From the NCBI RefSeq assembly GCF_000224145.3, contig NC_020177.2:2553483-2617482 (forward strand): 64,000 nt of DNA. The letters are read 5' to 3'. Source of the stretch: Ciona intestinalis. Taxonomy: Eukaryota > Chordata > Ascidiacea > Phlebobranchia > Cionidae. Position numbers and translations under genes: made by a program. Of this stretch, positions 10,961-22,100 are shown one piece after another; within the stretch, counting starts at the first letter, position 1, and each line of letters opens with the position of its first letter. The notes below the pieces were generated by a model that saw nothing but the letters and a program-made list of their open reading frames with translations, was not told the DNA's origin and made no database searches.

Positions 10961-13703
10961 TCAAAGTGTAATTAAAGTTTGGTCTGGCTCCGTAAAATCT
11001 TGTAGGACTTCTTGCAGAATGTTTACAAAACAAAACACATCAATGAACCTTGTGTATAGAGGTACTGGTCCAACCCTGATTGCATTTGGTTTGCGGACAT
11101 CACATATAACATGTCGCTCCATTAACTTTTTATTTACCTGTATCAAATGTAGATAACAAAACAATTACGTAATGCTTCATTTCTAAAATTTTGCTTTTGG
11201 CATGGTATGGTATCCAACTATTCAAACTCATTTAATTCATTTGTAATTTTTAGTGTTGCTATGTAGGTTATGCTGGTAAGGTGTTTATGGCAGTGCTTCT
11301 CAACCCCTAACAAGGGATAAGTCACTAAGTGTGTGACTGTTTGATTATGTTGAACTTTTATGTTAAGTTATCTTAGTTGTGAAAATATTCTTTCAACTTT
11401 GTTGTTTTTGGTTTCCTTAAACATATTCATGCTTGGTGCTTTAATGCAGTTTTGTGTGGCCAAACTTTGCTATTATTTCATACNNNNNNNNNNNNNNNNN
11501 NNNNNNNNNNNNNNNNNNNNNNNNNNNNNNNNNATTAAATAGGTTGAGAAGCAATGGTATGGGTTCTCACATCCGTAACTGAATACTTGAGCTTCAGTGT
11601 CAACTGGCTACCTCTTTGTTCAGGATCCATAGGTGTTATGATCACAATGTACTTGCGCACTTTATGGTTGGATAAAAGCAACTGTTCAAGATACCTGTAT
11701 TGCAAAACGTTTTCTTAGTTACTTAAGTTCACCAAGCACTTATTCTCCCACTAGTTGCTGTTATTGCTACTGTTACAATATTAGTTAAAGAATGACAAAT
11801 GTAGATTGTTACCCATAATGGACCAACTCTGGCCTAAATTCTAGGTCATTGAATGTGTTCAGCATAGAACCTCACCCATCTACAATAAAAACACATAGCC
11901 TACCCAGTTAACAAGATGCTTTTTTCCCTTATTTTCTTCATATTTGTTTTGTCAAAAATTTCCATTGAAGCTTTTATTGAACTGAGTCCATGAGAAGAAA
12001 GACAGGATATTCTGTAGCCGTTAATTCCTGGAGTTAAATCCAACTGATTTGTCATGTCAAACCTAGTTGATATTGTGTGGCTCCACCAACCTGTAAACAT
12101 ACAGTGATGTTTTTGGGTAACCTTTTGGTTTTGATGTTTTTGTACAAAAACCTGATGTTAAACGGTTTAAGGTTAACTAGCTTAAATTAATACAAACAGA
12201 ACCAATTTATTAGCCACTTGCAATTAGCTTTGTTGCGATTTTAGGAGTTACTCAACTAAGTTGATATATATTTTTGTAATTTAAAAGTAAAAGATGTTGT
12301 TTAAATCAAAACTGTTGGTTAGATTTTTCGAATCGCTGCAGAAAAATATTTATTTCTTTACTAAAAAGAGGTTTTGAGATCTTGTGTTAGTTGTGTAACA
12401 GATAAAAGTTTTTTTTTTCTACATTGAATTCACGAAACATCTATTCACCGAGAAACTTTGGTCTGTTGTTTTTTTCATGTTTTCTATGCATGAAAGCACC
12501 TCCAATTGCCCCATCACCACCATTAATATACTTGTAATTGCACCAACAAGCAAAATCAACTTCCCAGTCATGTAACTTCAACTCTACATTGCCAACAGCA
12601 TGGGCAAGATCATAACCAACCTGTGTACATAGAATCCTTTGGTATATACATTTGAAATTTCAATAAATTAATTCCTTTACTAGGCTATAATAATAAATAA
12701 TAATAATAACTTTTATTTTCTATGCGATTACGGTACCGAAGACTTAGAAATGTTTTAAACAAAAAGACGGGATAAAGCGACAAAACAAAAGTTGTTAAAA
12801 ATACGCTTACAGTTAAACACATATTTACATTAAATTGAATAAAAATAAGTTAAACTTCTAATAGAAACAAAAGTGTGTGTAAAGATCAATTTATAACTCT
12901 AAAGTTGTAGTATTGTTATAAACTGTTTTAAAAACGTGTCGTACTTTTCAATATCTGTAACTGACTCTAAGGTACCAGTCGTAACACAATATTGAAGTAA
13001 TTTTATGCACTTTAACTTACCATGCAGCCTTTTGCTTGAGCAGCTTTGGTTATAACTTCCATATCAAATAGTTGGCCAGTGTAGTATTGAATTCCAGGCA
13101 AAAGTACAAGTGCAATGCTGTCACCTTGTTTTTCAATAACATCTAATATATCAGCTGTTCTTAAAATTTCTTCATTCTGTTGAAAAAGTATTAATCTTTA
13201 AATTTTGTTTTATAAAACTTATTACAATGTTTGTTTAATTACCGTTGCTACCCTTACATTTGTTTTCTTGAGTGGAAAATTTATTTAGACTTACAAAACC
13301 TAGTTTCTCTAACTTTTTAGGTCATGTAAACATCATTTTGTGTTAAGTCAACACAAAACACATACAGTAAGCTTACAACCTCCATGGCGTCAGTTACATG
13401 AATTAGTTTCCTGCATTTACAGACAAAAAACATAACCAATTTTAATTTCTGCCTATTTCTATCATGATCGGCAGTGCTGTTTACAATGTATAAATCTGTA
13501 TATTCTCTCACTTCTCTTGGCTGCAGTTGAATTATGCTGTCTTCTGGTTTGAATCCACGTTGCTCTATTTGAGACTGCACGATGTAATAATCAGATGGGA
13601 AGGCTTGTTTCTCAATCAAAATTTTGTGTCTTGTTTGAGTTGGTGTGTAAAATGAAACCATTAGTAGGTGAAGGTTGACACTAAGGGTATTCATTATGGA
13701 TAC
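10961..13703 (-). CDS. KYNU: Kynureninase, copy 2 (exons 4-9 visible; exons 1-3 in gap)
   Basis: Visible exons, numbered as in copy 1: 13703-13512, 13176-13021, 12620-12449, 12090-11904, 11694-11571 and 11137-10961. All frames and phases match copy 1, so the visible part looks functional. The PLP-site motifs [13 protein letters not shown] and CNYKYINGG are kept. Exon 4 is identical in protein to copy 1. Later exons have diverged: ING(G/D) for [18 protein letters not shown] for [13 protein letters not shown], and a different C-terminus ending [11 protein letters not shown]. Exons 1-3 should fall in the 500-N run at 13806-14305, too short to hold all of copy 1's exon 1-3 interval (about 1.1 kb) unless the gap size is a placeholder. 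A 50-N gap also interrupts the intron at 11484-11533. Confidence 0.88.
11484..11533. other. Assembly gap (50 N)
   Basis: Run of N in the last intron of kynureninase copy 2. Confidence 1.
12698..12860 (-). repeat. Dispersed repeat with TAA-rich end, copy 1 of 3
   Basis: A taataataataac run leads into acttttattttc, then blocks gacgggataaagcgacaaaac and aagttgttaaaaatacgctt. Related stretches lie at 23765-23915 and 49738-49895. A simple-repeat tail at one end suggests the 3' end of a non-LTR retrotransposon read on the minus strand. The family is not named. Confidence 0.6.
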
Positions 13704-13805
13704 CTGGAACAAATATAGTACTTTCATGCTATAATATATAAATGGTGATGACATGTTCTATATGGGTCCCATACAACACTGTTGTTACAGTCATATTGAC
13801 TTGTT

Positions 13806-14305
13806 NNNNNNNNNNNNNNNNNNNNNNNNNNNNNNNNNNNNNNNNNNNNNNNNNNNNNNNNNNNNNNNNNNNNNNNNNNNNNNNNNNNNNNNNNNNNNNN
13901 NNNNNNNNNNNNNNNNNNNNNNNNNNNNNNNNNNNNNNNNNNNNNNNNNNNNNNNNNNNNNNNNNNNNNNNNNNNNNNNNNNNNNNNNNNNNNNNNNNNN
14001 NNNNNNNNNNNNNNNNNNNNNNNNNNNNNNNNNNNNNNNNNNNNNNNNNNNNNNNNNNNNNNNNNNNNNNNNNNNNNNNNNNNNNNNNNNNNNNNNNNNN
14101 NNNNNNNNNNNNNNNNNNNNNNNNNNNNNNNNNNNNNNNNNNNNNNNNNNNNNNNNNNNNNNNNNNNNNNNNNNNNNNNNNNNNNNNNNNNNNNNNNNNN
14201 NNNNNNNNNNNNNNNNNNNNNNNNNNNNNNNNNNNNNNNNNNNNNNNNNNNNNNNNNNNNNNNNNNNNNNNNNNNNNNNNNNNNNNNNNNNNNNNNNNNN
14301 NNNNN
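13806..14305. other. Assembly gap (500 N)
   Basis: Exactly 500 N, which looks like a placeholder length. It covers the 5' exons of kynureninase copy 2. Confidence 1.
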
Positions 14306-15111
14306 GTCTACTGGTACAAACGGAAACGTATGTTCAAAACTATCTTAACAGTCAGGATACAAGCATTACGACGTAGATGTAACAATAGCAACCTTTCATT
14401 ACGTTCTGTTATAAGAATACAACGGAATTTATGATTGTTTAGTTTTCACTAAACGAGAAGTTAACCTACATGATAATTGGAACTGAAATAAGTTTGTTTA
14501 AATTAATGTGCAGCTAGTTATTTCTAACTGAGCTGATTTTACAAGATATGTCTATGCCATACATTTGAACTATCTTCTAGACATCGTAAAAATAAGATTA
14601 TTGCTACGTTCTTTCAATTGCAGGTCGCATTTAACCTTTAAGTAACATAAATCGCTCTAGGGCAAATATTTTAAGTGAAGACACTTTAGGTGCCATTTTA
14701 GAAATATATTAGGGTGGGGGAAGATGGGGGCCCCTTCAGTACTTATAATGTCCAAATAATCTGATCGTGTTTTAAACAATTAACAACGGCCTGTGGGAGT
14801 CGTGAGAATACGGTTTTATTATTCTTTGAATGTTCTTTATTTACTACTAAATAGGACGAGAAAATAGAATGCAAAAATGGCCCATCTTCCCCCACCGAAC
14901 TATATATGTACTAACGACTAACGCAATGCTGTTTGATTTAACCCTTTAGGCAACTTGTGTTATTACGTTACCTGCAAGTTTCCTATGAAAGACGATTTGT
15001 CGTTACAAGAAAGTTCGTGCCAAAATGGTGTTAAAGTTGCCTATGTCGGTACGTTTTTTTTGCAAAGTTCTTTTGTAGCTTCGTTCAACGATTTTTTACA
15101 TCATAGTTAAC
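14306..15111. repeat. Upstream part of the duplicated kynureninase unit, copy 2
   Basis: Matches 9455-10275 apart from scattered substitutions and small indels, including the embedded MITE. Confidence 0.9.
14705..14907 (+). mobile_element. MITE shared by both duplicated units (copy 2)
   Basis: Same insertion as 9874-10070, so it entered before the duplication. Confidence 0.85.
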
Positions 15112-15154
15112 ACAACACTTTTGCCGTCTATGTTATTCGTTTATGAAATGTGCT

Positions 15155-15204
15155 NNNNNNNNNNNNNNNNNNNNNNNNNNNNNNNNNNNNNNNNNNNNNN
15201 NNNN
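15155..15204. other. Assembly gap (50 N)
   Basis: Run of N inside SINE sequence. Confidence 1.
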
Positions 15205-15302
15205 AGGACACATACGCCCACAATGGTAGCAGCGACGAGCCTTGNAACCTATTACCTCTGGGTTAGAGGCAGGCGCGCTAACCACTACGCCACGGCGCCG
15301 GA
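15205..15302 (-). mobile_element. SINE head fragment
   Basis: tRNA-like head with box A (cgtagtggttagcgcgcctg on the minus strand); the body is lost in the adjacent gap. Confidence 0.8.
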
Positions 15303-15345
15303 TAAAGCAAGGATAAAGCAAGTTGCACTCATTCATTCATCTTCA
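15303..15345 (+). mobile_element. SINE tail fragment abutting a SINE head
   Basis: gataaagcaagttgcac followed by cattcattcat is the 3' tail of the SINE, in the orientation opposite to the neighbouring head. Confidence 0.6.
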
Positions 15346-15724
15346 CGCCTGTAATTCGTATTAGAATTTTCCGATTAGATATTTTCTGACTTTATAAAAA
15401 TAATCTGATATTTTTACGTCTATTTATATTTTAATATCGTTGCCCAAATGTACATGTCAGATACGAGCACAATCCTAAAAGTGGCAAAGATCATCCTAAT
15501 CAATTAGTTTTCCATGATTTTTTCAAGCCTATTCGAACTTCGGGTTTAAACTGGACGATTATAATTTTCTGTGTCGTATAGCCGCTTTTTAACAATTACG
15601 CTAATTCTTTTTTCTGAACACTTTTGCAGTTTATGTTATTCGTCTATGAAATATGCTACCTTTTCCTTTTAAATATGTGCTACTAGTACATAGTCCAACA
15701 ATACGTATATTTCACAGGGAAGGC

Positions 15725-15912
15725 ATAAAAACAACCTGTCCCGTCTTGTGCTCGAGCAGTCAACCGGGCACTTTCGGTTAATTCATGAAAAACACCTTGT
15801 CCCGTCTTGTTTTCGGGCACTCCACGGGAACTTGTGGTTAACGCATAAAAAAAACCTTGACCTGCTGTCTTGTGCGTGGGCAGTCAACCGGGAACTTGCG
15901 GTTGATAATGTT
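15725..15912. repeat. Minisatellite, three units of about 60 bp
   Basis: Three degenerate tandem units share cataaaaacaacctgtccc, cttgt, a cgggcagtca-like stretch and a gaacttgcggtta-like stretch. They lie between the kynureninase unit and the 3' end of the axonemal gene. Confidence 0.8.
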
Positions 15913-16054
15913 TTTCTGTCACTAACTTACGAAGTATAACAAAGCAGTTTAAGAGCAACACGTTAGTCACTAGCATTATTTAGCCATTTCCACAAAGCGA
16001 ATATGTTGTTGAATAAATCCGCAACCACGATAAAACACATTACCGTAAACAATC

Positions 16055-16060
16055 TTTATT
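16055..16060 (-). terminator. Poly(A) signal of the axonemal gene
   Basis: AATAAA on the minus strand, about 80 bases past the stop codon. Confidence 0.6.
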
Positions 16061-16137
16061 TTTAATACTGTCAAATACGCAAATCCAAACGAAAGAACGT
16101 TAATGCATAAACGTATATACCCGACCCGCGTCAGTTA

Positions 16138-19100
16138 CTACGAAAAAGAAACCAGTTTGGATGCTTTTAGTAATGTGGCAACCGCGTGAATGAAAAACTT
16201 GTTCGCGTTTTGTGATTTTTCGGTGAGTTGTTCCAGCAGTTTTTCGTTGCTGTCTTTAGTGGTTGTCTCTCGTACTGCATGCAATAAGTCGCAATGATAA
16301 GTCGCCCCTTTTGCCACGACGTCAGCAAATTCTTCGTCGTATTCGGACAGTGCCAGCTTGTAACTCATGTCATCAGAGACAGAGAAAATTGACCAATCGT
16401 CGTCCGAAACTGCGTCACGTGGCACGTTTTCTTTTATGAGACACGGTGCAATCTGAAAAATAAAAAAATATATATATATAGAAGAGTAGGGAAAGATAGA
16501 ACACCTTTAGCACATAATATCCTAATATAATGATCGTGTTTTAAACAATTAACAACGGTATATGGGAGTCGTGAGTATACGGTTTTATAATTCTTTTAAT
16601 GTTTTTTGTTTCCTACAAATGCGACGAGAAAATGGAATGAAAAGTGTTCCATCTTCCCCACCCTTCTCCATACATTTTTACGTCATCGCCCTGACCCCTT
16701 TCGGTCCCGAATTAGACTTCCTTGCGTTATGACGTCACAAACCTGAATAATAACTTGTTTACTACCAGCGTCGTTATTCCATTTGCTCCAAGAAAACGCG
16801 AACGTCGACGATAGAATGGCCATCTGTTCATACACTCTTTCAAGGTCTACTTCCTGTAAATAACATATTTTTTATCAACACTTTGGATACATTAACGAAA
16901 ATAAGGTTAATTTTACAAAACTGATAAGTTATTTTCACCTTGCTTTGAATGCTAACAAACTTGTGCGAATCCTCTGCTGGAAAAACGTTTACCCCAGCGT
17001 CACGCATGGCTGCGATTAACTTCGGAACAGCCATCCATTTCCCATAGAGCCCAGAAAGCTCTTTCGGTGGATCTTCTGCTGGTGCATTCAACCGGCATTT
17101 ACTATCCTATAATTGTATATTTGGTGAGGTTTTGAAAAATAGAACACATTTTTATTTTATTTTCTCTTCCTATTTGGTAGTAAATAAAGAACATTTATAG
17201 AATTATAACACCGTATCTTTACGACCACCGTAGACTGTTGTCAATTGTTTAAAACTCGATCAGGATATTTGGATTTTATGTGCTAAAGGTGACCCATCTT
17301 ACTCTACAGTACTATATTCTGTTAACTAATTACTCCCATAACTTTATATCAAAAAGGTTTTAAATGATTCTTTTTTACTCATAGGTGTTGATAAAGGCTT
17401 TTTTAGTGTTAAATTTGATGTTACTTTCATTTATTTATGGTATTTCTGTTAATGTTTCTGGAAACGAAAAAAGTGCTGCCACATTTACCTTTACTTCAAT
17501 CTCAACTTCAGCAATTGCTGCAGTGATGGTCAACACTGTAGAATTTGTTCCTTTTGGCTTTAACTCCCAGGATTGGAAAGGCATGTTAAGGTGAGAGTCT
17601 TGCATCAAGCAAAATGTCCCGAACTCCTGCGTTTTAAACAACAACTTCCGATTCTCTTCATCAAAGTTGGTGTCCGTAATGCCGCTCGTTTTCCAATGTT
17701 TGTCTATGGAGATTGCGATGTTAATTTTACAGTATAAAACGTAAGCATACTGCATGCACTTATAAAGAACTTTCTAGAGCCTATATAAAGAACGCTGCTG
17801 ATTTACATATCCTCATACATAATCATTAAAAGGGTTAATTAAGATGCTACTAAATGATTTGAATTTAAAATGAAGACATGAACCTTTTTCAGTTACTCCA
17901 ACTTTGTTTCTAATAGTAATATCCCAGTAAACATGTTACCAAATTCATTATGATACCTTAGCATTAGGCAGTGAATAAATGAATGTAACATACTTTCTCC
18001 TCACATAGCTGGAAAAGTTTATATAACATGGGTGTTCATACACCTCGTGCCAGCTTACGAGTTACCATGTATGTTACTTTGAGGGATTTTTAGAAGATTT
18101 TTTTATGTATGGCTGATAATTTGGACAACCCATTAGTGACCACAGGGTTGGAGCAATTGCCGTTTAGTATCTTGCCCAAAGACACATACGCCCACAATGG
18201 TAGCAGCGACGAGCCTTGAACTCATTACCTCTGGGAGTGATTCCTATTACCTACCTGATGAATCCCAAGATGCAACCTGGGGCTCCTCAAAAAACATGAC
18301 ATTACTGGGTAAAGCAAATGTAAGTCCAATTGGGGGCTGTTGTTGCTCCAGTGGGGTCTTGGAGGGACTTCCTTCATCCCTACCCTCCGGGTTAGCTGAG
18401 GCCACCCTTGAAGAAGAACGACCAGTGTTTGGATTATCAGATGGGTATTTTACAGTGGATAGAGGCTTGTCAATTATCTGTACAAACAAAATTAATCAAT
18501 TTTTCTAAAATGACTTAAAACCTAATGTGCAAGTGTAGTACACTAGGTATATTAATTCTTTGATACCAATGGTTTCTAAACAGGTTTGTGGAGGTTTTCC
18601 AGATGGTATTCAAGTTTATTAAGGTTGAATTTTTGATGAATGTAACTTACTTTATCCTTCAGTCAATATAACACGAATGTTCATACACTTTGCGCCAGCT
18701 TAGGAGTTACCAAGTATGTTACTTTGTGGATGATTATTTTTTTGTGGATTTTTTTATGTATAGCTGATAATTTGGACAATCCATTACAGCCGTTAAGTTT
18801 CTTGCCCAAGGACACATATACCCACAATGGTAGCAGCGACAAACCTTGAACCCATTACCTCTGGGTTCGAGGCTGGTAAGCTAAACAACTGTGCTATTGC
18901 GCTGGACAAAGGGTCATACCAATAAATGTAAAAAGGCACCGTAAAACGGAGATCTATATAAACTAGTAACTTGCTTTCAAGAAGGTCTCCCACCTGTGTC
19001 AGTGTCCACCCTCGCACTATGTTTGGTTGTGGTGGTGTTTTAAGCAGATCAACATGATACACCCCTCCAAGTGGTGAAAACTGTCGCAAATCGACGACAT

Positions 19101-22100
19101 CGGGATCAAGAATTTCTTCCTCATCTTCTTCAATCTCAATTTGGACATCAGGAGTTTTTACCGCGTCTTCTTTCTCTCCTGCTTTTTTGGAAAGCTGAAT
19201 ATTGAAGAAACATTCACGAAGTTGCCGCTTACCTTCATTTTCATCTTTCTTTGTTTCTTCTTCTTTCTCCCCTTCAATCACGAGCCCAGGTTCATTGCTT
19301 TGTTTGCTCTGCATTAAAACCACTTCCTTACTACAGTTAAGCTTGGTTTAAGGTCTTATCTATAGTATGACACTTGAACTTTTAAAAATTAACAATATTT
19401 AATAATTTTTTTAGCCACTTGTTGTCTACAACTACAATAGTTTGTAAAAAAATGCTACATACAAATCTACAGCTATTCTATTTTGTAAAGATGTGCCGCA
19501 TACACATCCAGGGGATTTAAGTACGGAGTCAAAAGTAAGAAAACCTTTGATCTAAATAACACAATTTTCTAATTTCTTAACCCACTACCAAAAGTTACAG
19601 GTATCAAATCAACAAAAGATATATAATGAACAAAATATCACACAGACATCTTACAAAATATCACACAGACATCTTACCTGTCTTCCTTCCTCCACAACTG
19701 ACTTTGCATCTTCTCCATTTTCTTCATCACCTTTGACTTCAACCTCTTCCGCATCCTCTGGTTTAGGTGGCTCTTCTGGGATCGGCTCTGGAAATACGAA
19801 CATTGTCGATCACAACATAGAAATCATACCAATTTTTTTTTGAAAACGAAAATCAAATTATTGAAACAATGAAAAAAGGCACCAACAGCAAAACTTTTTT
19901 TTGACATACAGAAACTCTGCGGTGCCAATGTACCAAAAACTCGTAGTCTTGTACTAAAAAGATTGCACTGCATTACCTTCATCCTTAACCTTCTTTTTCT
20001 TCGGTAGAAATGTTGTACATTGATGGGAATAATGGTCAAATTTTGTCCGCAAAATTCGAACTAAAAAGATGAATCAATTAATTATAACATTATCTAAATA
20101 AATATATTATAAGATAAATATATTATTACATTATCTAATAACCCGCAATGCTGCCATGGGGTTCTTAATACATTGGCTAAAATTACCTTTTTTACAAATC
20201 AGACCAATGAATAATTACCAAAAGAAACAAAATACCACATTATTCGCGAATTATTCATACTTTAGAACCGCTGCCAACATAGTTGGACAAACACTAGGTC
20301 TACTTCATCACCTACATTACAAAATATTTTATAGTAACATGCGATGCAGCAACGGTGGGTATTAACCCATTGATATCAGTATCCTGACTTGATAAATCTT
20401 GGCCAAGGACCCATACGCCGACAATGGTGACAGCTACAAGCATTTAACCCATTTTCTAACCCATATGTCACAGCGCCAGACATAATGTGACAAAAGTTCG
20501 GTTAAATTCACTACCTGCTATATCAGCCATGGCCAGGACTTTAGGGAGTTCAAAAGATATTTTCTCGTTTTCAAACTCGAAAAGTTTGAACCTTGGATTC
20601 TTGTTCAGGTTCGCCCACAACATGATAGTTTCGTTTTCACCATCCACAACTTTTTGAAGATTACCAGACTCTGAGTCAGCTTCATAACTTGCTTCCTGGA
20701 AATAATTTTTCAGTTTTTCGAACAAAGAAAATAAAAGCCATAATTATTAGTTATTACACTCATATGGGTGCAAACGTTTTTTTCATAAAAATTAGTTTTC
20801 TTTACGTATGTAATTATAATAATTGCATGAATGAAAATTACTTTATCCTCATGTGGCTGGAAAACGACAGTCGTTAAACACGGGTGTTATGTTTCATACA
20901 CCTTGTGCCAGATTACGAGTTAAGTATGTTACTTTGTAGGTGTCATGGTGGAAATAAAGTTAAACAAAACATTAAAGCACCGTTGCGCTCTACAGTTTTT
21001 TTGTATGGTTTAAATGAACAGTTTTCCAAACATTCGTATTAAAGTGATCTACATGCACTAAGATATGTAGAAATTTACACAACATTAATTACAACAAATA
21101 TCTGCAGAGCGGTTTTAAAAAATTTGTTGTTTATTTCCAACAACCACCAAAAAACATAAAAACTAAACCTTTAGCATTTTTAAAGTAGCTTCGTTATATC
21201 TGTTAAGCAGCAAATCCTGCAGTGATAGAATGGTTTGTCTGTAGCTATCAACTTTCTGTTCAAATTCTTCAGGAGTGAAATCTTCCAAAAGTTCATTCAG
21301 CTCACTTATCAACTACAAGGTAAAATGTGGTAGTTTAATGTGTCTATAAATTGAATTGTTTGTAAAAGTTAATTAGTATTATGCATTTGTTTAAATGAAT
21401 GTAACAAACTTTTTTATCGCATGGCTGGAAAATGACAGTCGCTTTAACATAGGTGTTCATACACCTCGTGCCAGCTTACAAGTTACATGTATGTTACTTT
21501 GTGGGTAAAGTTTTATGCATTGCTGATAATTTGGATAACCCATTAGTGACCACTGGGTTGGAGCAATTAGCTGTTAAGTGTCTTGCCCAAGGACACATAC
21601 GCCCACATGGTAGCTGCAAATGTGCCTTGAACCCATTACCTCTGGGTTACAGACAGGCGCCAACCACTTTACCACACCGCCAGTTTGTCTCCATAAACAA
21701 AAGTGTAGCTTAGATTAAATACTTAAATAGTTAAACTGTTTGATATAGTGCTGTGGCAATGTAGTTAGCGCGACTGCCTTTAACCTGAAGGTTACATGTT
21801 GTTGCTGCTACCATTGTAGGTGAATGTGTCAGATACTTAATGACAATTACTCAAACTCCCCCTCTTTCGAGTTTTTTTTTTGGTCAGCCATATATTAAAA
21901 AGTGTGAAGATAAACAAGTTAAATTTATTCATATGAATATGGTACTTATTAAGTTGCTAATCAAAATGGTAATAAAATACTTCCTTACTTCAGTTTTTAA
22001 ACTGTTTCCCCTATTTATTGAATAAATGTAACTTACTTTATCCTCGCAGGGCCGGGAAACGACAGTCCTTATAACACGGGTGTTAATACATCTCGTGTCG

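Noticed and set aside
13742-14434. Long open frames across 13806-14305 and 38142-38641
   Set aside because: They are open only because N bases cannot form stop codons.
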